DNA of 40,273 nt from Woeseiaceae bacterium (GTDB lineage: Bacteria > Pseudomonadota > Gammaproteobacteria > Steroidobacterales > Woeseiaceae). Under the pieces are notes generated by a model. That model had not been told where the DNA came from. It saw only the letters and a list, made by a program, of their open reading frames with translations, and did no database searches. How positions within the stretch are numbered: the first letter of the stretch is position 1; each line of letters opens with the position of its first letter. The translations under genes and the position numbers were made by a program. Positions 28,826-37,989 of the stretch are shown here, one piece after another. The DNA lies in NCBI GenBank assembly GCA_030066655.1, contig JASJBE010000058.1:1-40273 (forward strand), in the 5' to 3' direction.

Positions 28826-29307
28826 GGCACGCGCTTCGCGGCGACGACCCGGTCGCACACCTCGCGCACTGCCCCGTGGCCGCCACGAGCCACGGTGGTC
28901 ATCGCGCTGGCATCGCGTACTTCGGTGACGGCGTTGGCTACTGCAATCGGCAAGCCCACACGTTCAAGCAAAGCCAGATCGGGCACGTCGTCGCCGACGA
29001 AAGCGCAATCGTCCAGCGCGATATCCAGCGATGCGGCCAGCTCCTCGAGTGCGGCCACTTTGTCTTTGCTCGCGAGGTAGACGTGCTGCACGCCGAGTTC
29101 CTGCATACGAATTGACACGGCCTTCGAGCTTCGACCGCTGATCACGGCGATCTCCAAACCGGCCTCCAGGGCGCGCCGGATACCGAAGCCATCCTGGGTC
29201 GAGAACGCCTTGGTCTCGACGCCTTCGTCCGACAGATAGAAGCGACCGTCCGTAAACACGCCGTCGATGTCGAAGGCCAACAGTCGAATGTTTGCCAGGT
29301 CGCTCAC
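28822..29307 (-). CDS. kdsC: 3-deoxy-D-manno-octulosonate 8-phosphate phosphatase
   Basis: HAD-superfamily phosphatase releasing Kdo from Kdo 8-phosphate in LPS core synthesis. The 161 residues are a minimal HAD fold without a cap. The catalytic aspartates D13 and D15 are in LLAFDIDGVFTDG; SGRSSKAV gives motif II and FVGDDVPDLALLERVG gives the metal-binding motif. The start is a GTG whose GTGA overlaps the kdsD stop by 4 bases. It lies between kdsD and lptC as in E. coli. Confidence 0.95.
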   Translation of the reverse strand: MSDLANIRLLAFDIDGVFTDGRFYLSDEGVETKAFSTQDGFGIRRALEAGLEIAVISGRSSKAVSIRMQELGVQHVYLASKDKVAALEELAASLDIALDDCAFVGDDVPDLALLERVGLPIAVANAVTEVRDASAMTTVARGGHGAVREVCDRVVAAKRVP

Positions 29308-30287
29308 ATTATCCCCGCCCGAAACAAGTCATGAATATTCAACGCTCCGCTTAGCCTGCCGTCGCCATCAGTCACCAGCAGCGACGTAATTTTATGCTCC
29401 TCAAGTTTATGGACAGCTTCCGCGGCGAGAATATCCTCAGCGATCGTCACACAGCCCGGATGCATGACTTCGGACATGCTGGTTTTGTGCACATCGATGC
29501 CGTCATCCAGCGTGCGGCGCAGGTCGCCGTCCGTGAATATGCCGAGTACGTTGCGTGAGTCATCGACGATCGCCGTCATGCCGAGGCCCTTGCGCGACAT
29601 CTCGAGGAGTCCGTCACGCAGTGGTACGTCCGGTGACACCAAAGGCACGTCGTCACCCGTATGCATAATGTCGGACACCCGCAACAGCAGGCGCTTGCCC
29701 AGGCTGCCGCTCGGATGCGAGCGCGCAAAGTCTTCCGCCGTGAACCCCCGGTTCTCGAGCAGCGCCACGGCCAGCGCATCGCCCATGGCGAGCGTTGCCG
29801 TCGTGCTGGCCGTCGGCGCCAGGTTCAGAGGGCAGGCCTCTTCGTCGACGGCGACGTTCAGGTGAGCGTCCGCGGCCTTGGCCAGCGTCGACCTGGGCTT
29901 GCCCGTAATGCTGATCAACGGTGCGCCCATGCGTTTGACGAGGGGCAGGATCGTCGCCACCTCTTCAGTTTCGCCGGAGTAGGAAATCGCGAGCAACAGG
30001 TCCTGCTGGGTGATCATGCCCAGGTCGCCGTGGCTGGCTTCCGCCGGGTGCATGAAGAATGAGGGTGTGCCAGTGCTGGCCAGGGTCGCGGCGATTTTCT
30101 TCGCGATGTGGCCGGACTTGCCCATTCCGGTCACTACAACGCGACCGCTGATCTCGGCACACAGTCTGCACGCAGAAACGAAGCTGTCGTCCAGGCGCTC
30201 GCTGAGCTGCGCAACGGCGCGTGCCTCGATGTCGAGGACTCTTCTGGCAAGATGAACGAGTTGCTCGTCGGAGAGCCTATCCTGCAC
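29304..30287 (-). CDS. kdsD: Arabinose-5-phosphate isomerase
   Basis: Converts ribulose 5-phosphate to arabinose 5-phosphate, the first dedicated step to Kdo. The 327 residues match E. coli KdsD (328). An N-terminal SIS domain (about 40-175) carries VTGMGKSGHIAKKIAATLASTG (in parts) and ISYSGETEEV, and two CBS domains follow (about 205-258 and 272-327). The start is GTG at 30287; the family length supports it. It begins the run kdsD-kdsC-lptC-lptA-lptB. Confidence 0.95.
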   Translation of the reverse strand: MQDRLSDEQLVHLARRVLDIEARAVAQLSERLDDSFVSACRLCAEISGRVVVTGMGKSGHIAKKIAATLASTGTPSFFMHPAEASHGDLGMITQQDLLLAISYSGETEEVATILPLVKRMGAPLISITGKPRSTLAKAADAHLNVAVDEEACPLNLAPTASTTATLAMGDALAVALLENRGFTAEDFARSHPSGSLGKRLLLRVSDIMHTGDDVPLVSPDVPLRDGLLEMSRKGLGMTAIVDDSRNVLGIFTDGDLRRTLDDGIDVHKTSMSEVMHPGCVTIAEDILAAEAVHKLEEHKITSLLVTDGDGRLSGALNIHDLFRAGIM

Positions 30288-30319
30288 TGATACTACTCAC
30301 GGGATTTTGCATCAGGCAA

Positions 30320-31285
30320 TTATACGTTCTGTACCAGTACGTAGCCAAAGTAGCCAATGTAGAAGGAGAAGAGGGCGCCGCCTTCGACTCGTGACAATTC
30401 CGTCTTGTCTTCGTAGTCATACGTCATCGCGTACAACACCAGCGTGAACGCGACCATGACGAAGATATGCAACGACAGCACCGATGGCGGCGGCGCATGC
30501 GGATCGATCGCCGCGGCAACGCCGATAACAGCCAGCAGGTTGAATATGTTGGATCCGACGATGTTGCCGATCGCGAGTCCGTATTCCTTCTTCAGGGCGC
30601 TAACGACGGATACGGCGAGCTCGGGCAGGCTCGTACCCAAAGCGACCAGCGTGATCCCGATGACGACCTGACTGACGCCGAGCATAGTCGCTATCCTGAT
30701 CGCGCCGTCGACAAGGAGCTCGGCGCCGAACAGGAGCGATGCCAGACCGACGACAAACCAGAACGCGGCCATTTTCATGTTCATGTCTTCCGGGATCTCG
30801 GCCTCGAAGTCGGTGCTCATCGGGTCATTCGCGGCCGAGGCCATGCCGAGCTTCGCCAGCCAGATGATGACAATCACAAGACCGGTCAGCAGGACGAGAC
30901 CGTCGACTCGAGACAGATAGGAATCCAGGAACAGTGAAATCGTCAGCAGTGTCACGGCGAGCAGCGCCGGCATCTCCCGACGCAGCGTGGCGGACTTCAG
31001 CTCGATGGGTCGTATCAGAGCAACGAAGCCCAGCACCAGGCCGATGTTGCAGATGTTGGACCCGATCGCATTGCCGATAGCGAGCTCGCCTTCGCCGCGT
31101 CCGGCTGCGACGGCAGACACGAGAATCTCCGGTGCAGACGTCGCGAACGCGACGATCGTCAGGCCGATCAGGAGCGGCGACACGCCGAAGTTTCGGGCGG
31201 CACAGGCGGCGCCGTGCACGAACCGGTCGGCTCCCCATATCAGAAGGATCAGGCCGCCAACAACTTCTACGAGACTGAACAGCAT
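30320..31285 (-). CDS. yrbG: Calcium/sodium antiporter, CaCA family (YrbG-like)
   Basis: Inner-membrane cation/Ca2+ exchanger of the CaCA family. The 321 residues hold about ten hydrophobic helices in two inverted halves. Each half has an alpha-repeat: IGNAIGSNICNIGLVLG in the first and IGNIVGSNIFNLLAVIG in the second. The first-half ATSAPEILVS and second-half ALGTSLPELAVS segments complete the pattern. It is the head of the leftward LPS/rpoN block, exactly as in E. coli. Confidence 0.93.
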   Translation of the reverse strand: MLFSLVEVVGGLILLIWGADRFVHGAACAARNFGVSPLLIGLTIVAFATSAPEILVSAVAAGRGEGELAIGNAIGSNICNIGLVLGFVALIRPIELKSATLRREMPALLAVTLLTISLFLDSYLSRVDGLVLLTGLVIVIIWLAKLGMASAANDPMSTDFEAEIPEDMNMKMAAFWFVVGLASLLFGAELLVDGAIRIATMLGVSQVVIGITLVALGTSLPELAVSVVSALKKEYGLAIGNIVGSNIFNLLAVIGVAAAIDPHAPPPSVLSLHIFVMVAFTLVLYAMTYDYEDKTELSRVEGGALFSFYIGYFGYVLVQNV

Positions 31286-31355
31286 GCGTGGCGGAACGGG
31301 CTATCTGTTAGGAATTTCAAGGGTTTTCTGGGGACTGCGAGCTCACCGGCCGCGT

Positions 31356-31361
31356 ATCATA
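31356..31361 (-). promoter_or_regulatory. Possible -10 box for yrbG
   Basis: Read leftwards this is TATGAT, one mismatch from the -10 consensus, 71 bases before the yrbG start. No good -35 hexamer is visible at 16-18 bases. It overlaps the divergent region shared with ibaG. Confidence 0.25.
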
Positions 31362-31374
31362 CACGATGATGCCC

Positions 31375-31404
31375 TTGGGCAGCCCCGTATTTTACAGGTA
31401 CACT
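31375..31404 (+). promoter_or_regulatory. Sigma-70-like promoter for ibaG
   Basis: TTGGGC at 31375-31380 and TACACT at 31399-31404 are separated by 18 bases, and the predicted start site falls about 25 bases before the ibaG ATG. Each hexamer keeps the most conserved positions (TTG of the -35 box; TA and final T of the -10 box). This is the best-looking promoter in the window. Confidence 0.5.
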
Positions 31405-31435
31405 CCGCGCCCTTCGAGAAACGGAATCACTGGAA

Positions 31436-31672
31436 ATGACGCCTGAAAACATCGCGAAACTGATCGAGGAAGGCCTGCCAGGCGCAGAAGCTCGCGTGGC
31501 CAGCGACGACAACACGCACTTCGAGGCGCTGGTGATCTGCCCGGATTTCGACGGAAAGCGGCCACTGGCGCGGCACCAGATGGTTTACAAGACATTGGGC
31601 ACGTTGATGGGTAACGAGATTCACGCGCTGTCCATCAAGGCCGTGACGCCAGACGAGTTGAGCAGCGGATAA
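31436..31672 (+). CDS. ibaG: BolA-family protein IbaG
   Basis: A 78-residue BolA/IbaG-type protein. These bind a [2Fe-2S] cluster together with monothiol glutaredoxins and link iron and acid stress to gene or enzyme control. The helix-turn signature RHQMVYKTLGTLMGNEIHALSIKAVTP (in parts: RHQMVYKTLG, EIHALSIKAVTP) is clear. In E. coli it sits next to murA and the mla genes; here it is alone between the yrbG promoter region and convergent degS. IbaG rather than BolA is inferred from its length and its place by the yrbG block. Confidence 0.92.
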   Translation: MTPENIAKLIEEGLPGAEARVASDDNTHFEALVICPDFDGKRPLARHQMVYKTLGTLMGNEIHALSIKAVTPDELSSG

Positions 31673-31675
31673 GCC

Positions 31676-31726
31676 GCCGATCCGGTCGGCTCATTGCAGG
31701 ATCGACGCGCCCGGGTCCCCGACCCG
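31676..31726. terminator. Paired hairpins between convergent ibaG and degS
   Basis: GCCGA-TCCGG-TCGGC (31676-31690) and CGGGTC-CCC-GACCCG (31712-31726) are perfect 5-bp and 6-bp stems in a 77-base convergent gap. Neither is followed by a T-run, but their position suits a bidirectional transcription stop. Confidence 0.4.
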
Positions 31727-31749
31727 AAGGTCACGGCTGTGAACGCTGC

Positions 31750-32829
31750 CTATCGCCCCAGGTTGTCCGGCCGTTCACCGGCGATGACGGTGGTCTGGTA
31801 TTCGTTACCGCGACGCCAGACACGGAGCTCCACTTCCTCGCCCGGCTGTGTGCCCGCAACGATGAGCAGCGCCTGCCGCTGCGACTGGATCGGCTCGCCA
31901 TTGATTTCCAGGATGACGTCGCCCGGCATCAGGTTTGCCTGCGCCGCGGGCCCGTCCTCGTACACCTCATAGAGCAGTATGCCGCGGTTGCTCTCGAGGC
32001 CCAGCAGGTTCCGCTCGGCTCGCGTCAGGTCGTCCGGCTCGAGACCCAGCCAGCCGCGGACCACGCGGCCGTTCTTCTTGATCTCCTCGACGACGCCGCG
32101 CACCAGGTCGACCGGAATCGCGAAGCCGATGCCTTCGGTGCCGACATCCTGCGCCAGCACCGCCGTATTGATGCCGACCAGTTCGCCGTTGACGTTGATC
32201 AGCGCGCCACCGGAGTTGCCGGTATTGATCGCGGCATCCGTCTGGATGAAGTTCTCGAAGGTCGTCAGGTTCAACAGCCCGCGCCCGGTCGCGCTGACGA
32301 TGCCTTGCGTGACGGACTTCGTCAGACCGTAAGGGTTGCCGATCGCGAGCACGACATCGCCGATTCGCAGGCTGGCCGAGCTGCCCATGGCGATTGACGG
32401 CAGCTGCCCCACGTCGACCCGGAGCAGCGCCAGGTCCGTCTCCGCATCCACACCGACGATCGTCGGCTCGGCGATGCGGCCATCGCTCAGCTGGACCCTC
32501 AGTCCGGCCGCTTCCGCAACGACGTGGTAGTTGGTGACCAGGTAGCCTTCCGGGTCAATCACGACGGCGGATGCGAAGCTCGTGTTGACCCGGAAGCGGG
32601 GGCGGTCGCCGTCGATGGCCGCGTCTTCGACGAGGCGCTCCGTGTAGACGTTGGCGACCGCTGCAGCGCTCTTTTCGACGGCATCGGCATAGCTGGCCTG
32701 CTGGACGCCGCCTGTTCGGTCGATAAATGACAGCAGATCCGGGCGTACAAGCAGCACGACGAACGCAACGGCGAGGCCGACGACGATGGACTGCAACACA
32801 AACAGGAGCGCGGATCTGAAGCCAGGCAC
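31750..32829 (-). CDS. degS: Periplasmic S1C serine protease, DegS/AlgW type
   Basis: Membrane-anchored HtrA-family protease that senses misfolded outer-membrane proteins and starts the sigma-E response by cutting the anti-sigma factor. From the GTG at 32829 it has 359 residues (E. coli DegS 355). An N-terminal helix (about 9-30) anchors it. The triad is His102 in VTNYHVVAEA, Asp132 in DAETDLALLRV and Ser206 in GNSGGALIN. A single PDZ domain (about 255-345) follows, which separates it from DegP/DegQ. An ATG at 32922 would add 31 residues of non-family sequence. RseA/MucA and rpoE are not in the window. Confidence 0.92.
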   Translation of the reverse strand: MPGFRSALLFVLQSIVVGLAVAFVVLLVRPDLLSFIDRTGGVQQASYADAVEKSAAAVANVYTERLVEDAAIDGDRPRFRVNTSFASAVVIDPEGYLVTNYHVVAEAAGLRVQLSDGRIAEPTIVGVDAETDLALLRVDVGQLPSIAMGSSASLRIGDVVLAIGNPYGLTKSVTQGIVSATGRGLLNLTTFENFIQTDAAINTGNSGGALINVNGELVGINTAVLAQDVGTEGIGFAIPVDLVRGVVEEIKKNGRVVRGWLGLEPDDLTRAERNLLGLESNRGILLYEVYEDGPAAQANLMPGDVILEINGEPIQSQRQALLIVAGTQPGEEVELRVWRRGNEYQTTVIAGERPDNLGR

Positions 32830-33137
32830 GGTGAATTCTTTTGTCAGGTATGAATACTGATTCGAGTGTAGCCAATACTTGGGCTGCCCGTGTATACTGC
32901 GCGGGTTCAGCAACCGGCCCATTTACCATCCTGACGGTATTCCGGGCTTGCTGCAACCGACATCCAAAGCTGGCCGGGCCAGCGGTAAAGAGCGAAGGGA
33001 TTGAATAGCATGCAGCAGGTACCGACACCCACCTGCCAGGTCGATGACTCCCCGATCGCTCTTACATCTTGCAAAACCGTAATCTGATAACACATCCGGG
33101 TTGGCTAAATTTACATCCGGGTCTTTAGGAGTGTCCG
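32830..33137. promoter_or_regulatory. Divergent degS/petA region with repeat pair
   Basis: This 308-base stretch has no convincing gene and should hold the promoters for degS (leftward) and petABC (rightward). A TATACT at 32893-32898 is a possible rightward -10 box without a good -35. Close to petA there is a direct repeat (33092-33101 and 33113-33122), then an AGGAGTG ribosome-binding site 6 bases before the ATG. Confidence 0.4.
33092..33122 (+). repeat. Direct repeat ACATCCGGGT, 21-base period
   Basis: Two identical 10-base copies of ACATCCGGGT start at 33092 and 33113, two helical turns apart, and end 15 bases before the petA start. The spacing would put both on one face of the DNA, as in tandem binding sites for a regulator. 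In the mRNA leader they could also take part in structure. No regulator can be named. Confidence 0.5.
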
Positions 33138-33734
33138 ATGACCGATGACGTATCTGATCAGGTAGATAACAACAGACGTCACTTTTTGACCGTTGCGACC
33201 GCAGTGACCGGTGCCGTAGGCGCCGCATTTGCGGCCGTGCCATTCCTTGCTTCGCTAAAACCGAGTGCTCGCGCCCAGGCGCTGGGAGCACCGGTTGAAG
33301 TCGCGCTCGGCAACATCCAGCCGGGCGAGCTGATCCGCGTCCTGTGGCGCGGCAAGCTCATCTTCGTGCTCCGTCGCGAGGAGAAAATGCTCAGCGAACT
33401 GGCGAACAACGACGCCAACCTGAAAGACCCAAACTCAGAGGTCGTCGAGCAACAGCCTGACTACGCAGCCAACCCGACACGCTCAGTCCGACCCGAATTT
33501 CTTGTGCTGGAAGGATCCTGCACACACCTCGGTTGCGCACCGATCGAGGACTTCCCGGTTCGCCCCGCGGAGAACTGGTACGGCGGGTTCTTCTGCCCGT
33601 GCCACGGCTCGAAGTTCGACCTGGCCGGCCGCGTGTTGAAAGGCGTACCGGCGCCGACGAACCTGCGCGTTCCCCCTTACCGATTTGTCCGTGATGACTT
33701 GCTGCTGATCGGGCAGGACACTGGAGTAGCATAA
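33138..33734 (+). CDS. petA: Ubiquinol-cytochrome c reductase, Rieske iron-sulfur subunit
   Basis: Rieske [2Fe-2S] subunit of the cytochrome bc1 complex; it takes one electron from ubiquinol and passes it to cytochrome c1. The 198 residues contain a twin-arginine motif NNRRHFLT at 11-18 ahead of a membrane segment (about 18-40) that stays as an anchor. Cluster ligands are C128 and H130 in CTHLGC and C153 and H156 in CPCHGS, with C133-C155 as the usual disulfide. A strong AGGAGTG ribosome-binding site precedes the ATG. The petB ATG overlaps its stop by one base (TAATG). Confidence 0.97.
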   Translation: MTDDVSDQVDNNRRHFLTVATAVTGAVGAAFAAVPFLASLKPSARAQALGAPVEVALGNIQPGELIRVLWRGKLIFVLRREEKMLSELANNDANLKDPNSEVVEQQPDYAANPTRSVRPEFLVLEGSCTHLGCAPIEDFPVRPAENWYGGFFCPCHGSKFDLAGRVLKGVPAPTNLRVPPYRFVRDDLLLIGQDTGVA

Positions 33735-34984
33735 TGGCAAGAGCAGAAGCCGAGGTCGCAAAGTCGACTGGTGGTGTCGTCAAATGGATTGACGATCGCT
33801 TCCCGTTAATGGAGACGCTCCGTTACCACGTAACGGAATATTACGCTTCCAAGAACTTCAACTTCTGGTACGTGTTCGGCGTGCTGGCATTCGTCGTGCT
33901 GATCATCCAGCTGCTGACCGGCATTTTCCTGACGATGAACTACAAGCCGTCGTCGGCCGAGGCCTTCGCATCCGTCGAATACATCATGCGTGACGTCGAA
34001 TGGGGTTGGTTGATTCGATACATGCACTCGACCGGCGCCTCCTTCTTCTTCGTCGTCGTCTACCTGCACATGTTCCGCGCCATGCTGTACGGCTCGTACA
34101 AGAAACCGCGCGAGCTCATCTGGATCATCGGCATGCTGATCTTCTTCGTCCTGATGGCGGAGGCCTTCGCGGGCTACCTGCTGCCGTGGGGCCAGATGTC
34201 GTACTGGGGTGCACAGGTCATCATCTCGCTGTTCGGCGCAGTGCCGGTCGTCGGCGACGCGCTGGTCGAGTTCATCAAGGGTGACTACGCAATCTCGGAT
34301 ATCACGCTGAACCGCTTCTTCGCGCTGCACGTCATTCTGTTGCCGTTGCTGCTGGTTGGCCTGATCTTCGTCCACATCGTGGCGCTGCACGAGGTTGGTT
34401 CCAACAACCCCGACGGCATCGAAATCAAGGAGAACAAGGACGCGAACGGCGTGCCGGTTGACGGCGTAGCCTTCCACCCCTACCACACGAGTAAGGACCT
34501 GGTCGCGATCATCATATTCCTGATCATCTTCTCGGCCGTGGTGTTCTTTGCGCCCGAAGCCGGAGGATACTTCCTCGAACACGCGAACTTTGAACCGGCC
34601 AACGTCCGCGTGACGCCGGAACACATCGCTCCGGTCTGGTACTTCACGCCGTTCTACGCAATCCTGCGCGCCGTCCCCAGCAAAGCGGGCGGGGCAGCGC
34701 TAATGGCCGCGGCTGTTTTACTGCCCATGTTCCTGCCATGGCTGGACAAGGCGCGCGTCAAGTCGATTCGCTACCGGGGCTGGATGTACAAGACCGCACT
34801 GACGTTGTTCGTCATCAGCTTCGTCACGCTGGGATGGCTTGGTCTCCAGCCGGCCGAAGGCATTTACGTGACTCTGACCCGTATCTTCACGGTCGTCTAT
34901 TTCGCGTACTTCATCTTGATGCCTTACTACACGTCCATCGACAAGACGAAGCCGGTTCCAAACAGGGTTGTATACAATGCGTAG
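33734..34984 (+). CDS. petB: Ubiquinol-cytochrome c reductase, cytochrome b subunit
   Basis: Membrane core of the bc1 complex with two b haems and the quinol oxidation and quinone reduction sites. The 416 residues give eight membrane helices. Visible are WYVFGVLAF and LTGIFLTMNYKP in the first helix region, the haem-binding GYLLPWGQMSYWGAQV segment, and the PEHIAPVWYFTPFYAILRAVP (in parts) holding the quinol-site motif, which reads PEHI rather than PEWY. It starts on the petA stop and its own stop overlaps petC. Confidence 0.96.
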   Translation: MARAEAEVAKSTGGVVKWIDDRFPLMETLRYHVTEYYASKNFNFWYVFGVLAFVVLIIQLLTGIFLTMNYKPSSAEAFASVEYIMRDVEWGWLIRYMHSTGASFFFVVVYLHMFRAMLYGSYKKPRELIWIIGMLIFFVLMAEAFAGYLLPWGQMSYWGAQVIISLFGAVPVVGDALVEFIKGDYAISDITLNRFFALHVILLPLLLVGLIFVHIVALHEVGSNNPDGIEIKENKDANGVPVDGVAFHPYHTSKDLVAIIIFLIIFSAVVFFAPEAGGYFLEHANFEPANVRVTPEHIAPVWYFTPFYAILRAVPSKAGGAALMAAAVLLPMFLPWLDKARVKSIRYRGWMYKTALTLFVISFVTLGWLGLQPAEGIYVTLTRIFTVVYFAYFILMPYYTSIDKTKPVPNRVVYNA

Positions 34985-35723
34985 AGCCAGACAAATCATC
35001 GCCGTCGTTGCGGCTACTTTGCTGACGACGGGCGCTTTCGCAGCCGGCGGTAAGGACTATCCGCCGTCGAATATCGATCGCGACAATATCCAGTCGCTTC
35101 AGCGCGGCGCCGCGAACTTCATGAACTATTGCTCTGGTTGCCACTCGGCGGAGTACGTTCGCTACAACACGATCGGCAAGCATCTCGAGCTGAGCGAACA
35201 GCAGTTGATCGACAACCTGATGTTCAATGCCGATAAGACCTTCGAGACGATCAACGTCAACATGCCCATGGACGACGCCGTCACCTGGTTCGGCGCCGCA
35301 CCGCCGGACCTCTCGTTGACGGCGAGGTCGAAAAGCGCCGACTATATCTACAATTTCCTGAAAGGCTTCTACATCGATGAGGACCAGACGCACGGCGTGA
35401 ACAATCGCTGGTTGGCCGGCACGTCGATGCCTCATGTGCTCGGGGAGCTGCAGGGCTACCAGCGCGCGATCTACGATGAGAAGGTCGCGGAAGACGGGTC
35501 GGTAACTCGGACCTTCGTCGAGTTTGAACAGGTCATTCCGGGGCAGCTGGACGCTGAGGCCTACGATGAGTTCGTTCGCGACACGACAAACTTCCTGGCC
35601 TACATCGCAGAGCCGGTGCGATCCGAGCGTCGCAAGCTCGGCGTCTGGGTCATCATGTTCCTGACGGTGTTCGGAATTTTGGCTTACATGCTGAAGAAAG
35701 AGATCTGGAAGGACGTTAAGTAG
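34977..35723 (+). CDS. petC: Ubiquinol-cytochrome c reductase, cytochrome c1 subunit
   Basis: Periplasm-facing c-type cytochrome of the bc1 complex that accepts electrons from the Rieske protein. The 248 residues start with a signal peptide (MRRARQIIAVVAATLLTTGAFA in two parts: MRRARQIIAV, VAATLLTTGAFA). The haem motif CSGCH is at 52-56, and a C-terminal membrane anchor (about 222-240, GVWVIMFLTVFGILAYML) ends in KKEIWKDVK. The ATG overlaps the petB stop by 8 bases (ATGCGTAG), so translation is probably coupled. Confidence 0.96.
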   Translation: MRRARQIIAVVAATLLTTGAFAAGGKDYPPSNIDRDNIQSLQRGAANFMNYCSGCHSAEYVRYNTIGKHLELSEQQLIDNLMFNADKTFETINVNMPMDDAVTWFGAAPPDLSLTARSKSADYIYNFLKGFYIDEDQTHGVNNRWLAGTSMPHVLGELQGYQRAIYDEKVAEDGSVTRTFVEFEQVIPGQLDAEAYDEFVRDTTNFLAYIAEPVRSERRKLGVWVIMFLTVFGILAYMLKKEIWKDVK

Positions 35724-35734
35724 TCCAGCTTGCA

Positions 35735-35757
35735 GCACCCTGGCTGTGCCGGGGTGC
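35735..35757 (+). terminator. Stem-loop after petC
   Basis: GCACCCTGG and CCGGGGTGC pair over 9 positions (one T-G wobble) around the loop CTGTG, 11 bases past the petC stop. The run after it is only GTT, so it is a weak terminator that may let part of transcription continue into sspA. Confidence 0.5.
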
Positions 35758-35810
35758 GTTAGCAACTGATGCTTCAACGATAACGATAAAAATACCTCAG
35801 GGGGTCACCT

Positions 35811-36437
35811 ATGGCTGTCATCGCCAATCGACGTTCCGTCATGACATTGTTTTCGCGCCCGACAGACATCCACAGTCACCGGACTCGTCTCGTCCTGGCT
35901 GAAAAGAACATCAACATCGAGATCTCGAACGTCATCGGCGACGATCTGCCCGAAGACCTGATGGACCTGAATCCGTATCACACGGTTCCGACGCTCGTTG
36001 ACCGGGACCTGACCCTTTATGATTCGCGCGTCATTATTGAGTACTTAGACGAGCGCTTTCCGCACCCGCCACTGATGCCCGTTGATCCGGTCACGCGCGC
36101 CCAGTTCCGACTGGCGCTGTTCCGCATCGAGACAGACTGGTACTCGCTGGCCGAGGAAGCGGACCCCAACGACGGACGCCTGAGCGCAAAGTCGAAAAAG
36201 CTGTTGCGCGAGAGCATTCTTCAGAGTTCGGAGCTGTTCGCCGCCAAACCCTACTTCCTGAGCGATGAGTTTTCCCTCGTCGACTGCAGCATCGCTCCGA
36301 TTCTCTGGCGCCTGCCGCTGTATGGCATTGAATTAGGTAAAGAAGCGGAGGCCATTGAGGGCTACATGCAGCGCGTCTTCGCCCGCCGTTCATTCCAGCA
36401 GAGCCTGACGGAACTCGAGCAGGAAATGCGTCTCTGA
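35811..36437 (+). CDS. sspA: Stringent starvation protein A
   Basis: RNA-polymerase-associated regulator with a glutathione-S-transferase fold but no enzyme activity. The 208 residues show the GST-N thioredoxin-like half (MTLFSRPTDIHSHRTRLVLAEK) and a helical GST-C half. The SspA-specific surface pocket is visible in ERFPHPPLMPVDPVTRAQ. It lies between the bc1 genes and sspB, the order also found in Pseudomonas and Xanthomonas. A few residues (MAVIANRR) before the conserved MTLF match the family start. Confidence 0.94.
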   Translation: MAVIANRRSVMTLFSRPTDIHSHRTRLVLAEKNINIEISNVIGDDLPEDLMDLNPYHTVPTLVDRDLTLYDSRVIIEYLDERFPHPPLMPVDPVTRAQFRLALFRIETDWYSLAEEADPNDGRLSAKSKKLLRESILQSSELFAAKPYFLSDEFSLVDCSIAPILWRLPLYGIELGKEAEAIEGYMQRVFARRSFQQSLTELEQEMRL

Positions 36438-36551
36438 CGAGGTTTCTGCCGGTCCGTATCCTCAGGCGGGATGCCGGTTTATGTCATGTTGGCGGCAACG
36501 GACGCATATGGTGGTAAGCTAGCGCAATAATAAGAAGGGATTTATTGCAAC

Positions 36552-36962
36552 GTGTCTGAGAGCAGCCGGTCCAAGAGGCCCTATTTAATCCGCGCAATGC
36601 ACGAGTGGATGGCTGACAACGGCCACACCCCTCATATCGTTGTAGATGCCGCTGCCGACAATGTCGATGTGCCCTCCGAGCACGTCAAAGGCGGGCGCAT
36701 CATTCTGAACATCAGTGAAAGCGCCGCGCATAATCTCGCACTCGGCAATGACTCGATCAGTTTTCGGGCGCGTTTTGGCGGCGTGCCTTTCGACGTCTGG
36801 GTGCCGACCAAGGCTGTGCTGGGTATTTACGCGCGAGAGACGGGTCAGGGGATGATCTTCTCGCAGGACTCGAGCAATCCTGCGGAGCAAAACGTCGAGC
36901 GCGATGAGACGGTCGCCGTTGCCAAGCCGCAGTCCCGGCCGCACCTGAAGCTCGTCAAGTAA
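36552..36962 (+). CDS. sspB: ClpXP protease specificity-enhancing factor SspB
   Basis: Adaptor that delivers ssrA-tagged proteins to ClpXP. The 136 residues comprise the tag-binding domain (RPYLIRAMHEWMADNGHTPH at the start, FRARFGGVPFDVWVP in the middle), a short linker, and the C-terminal ClpX-binding tail RPHLKLVK, equal to RPALRVVK in E. coli. The linker is about 25 residues, much shorter than in E. coli SspB (165 residues). The start is GTG at 36552 with only a distant GAAGGGA upstream. It converges on diaA. Confidence 0.95.
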   Translation: MSESSRSKRPYLIRAMHEWMADNGHTPHIVVDAAADNVDVPSEHVKGGRIILNISESAAHNLALGNDSISFRARFGGVPFDVWVPTKAVLGIYARETGQGMIFSQDSSNPAEQNVERDETVAVAKPQSRPHLKLVK

Positions 36963-36990
36963 GCTCCGGGATATGCAGCGCGTCTACTGT

Positions 36991-37584
<594 letters not shown>

Positions 37585-37617
37585 TCAGGTCTCCAGAGTT
37601 TGCCGGATTCTACCAGT

Positions 37618-37989
37618 TCATTCGCTTTGAAAGGCGTTTCTGCGCCAGTCGATCGAAGCGTGACTGCCTGCCGTGTCGATACCGATGACGTCGAATCGAC
37701 AGGTTGGCAATGCGTCGGTCGCGAGGCCGGCGAGATAAAATGAAGCCGCAAGCGTGAGTTTTCTCTGCTTCTGCCGGCCGACTGACTGCGTGGCAGCCGC
37801 GATTTTGTTGCGCGTTCGTTTTCGGACCTCGACGAATACCACACAATCGCCGTCACGCATGACCAGGTCGATCTCGCCAAAACGGCAGTGGAAGTTGCGG
37901 TCCAGCAGTCTGAGCCCTTGTCCTTGCAGGAATTTCAGCGCCTGCGCTTCGGCCTGCTGGCCTACAGCTCGAGTGCTGGCTCTCGCCAA
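37618..37989 (-). CDS. yraN: UPF0102 family protein YraN
   Basis: A 123-residue protein of the UPF0102 family with an endonuclease-like (Holliday-resolvase-type) fold; its role is not established. The metal-site pattern is visible: FGEIDLVMRDGDCVVFVEVRKRT (GEIDL, then FVEVR). The start is a TTG at 37989, inside the end of lpoA, giving a 28-base overlap. No ATG or GTG retains the conserved GQQAEAQALKFL helix. The order lpoA-yraN-diaA is the same as in E. coli. Confidence 0.9.
   Translation of the reverse strand: MARASTRAVGQQAEAQALKFLQGQGLRLLDRNFHCRFGEIDLVMRDGDCVVFVEVRKRTRNKIAAATQSVGRQKQRKLTLAASFYLAGLATDALPTCRFDVIGIDTAGSHASIDWRRNAFQSE

Noticed and set aside
32830..32922. 31-residue N-terminal extension of DegS from ATG 32922
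   Set aside because: It precedes the membrane anchor with sequence unlike the family and would leave less room for the petA/degS divergent promoters.
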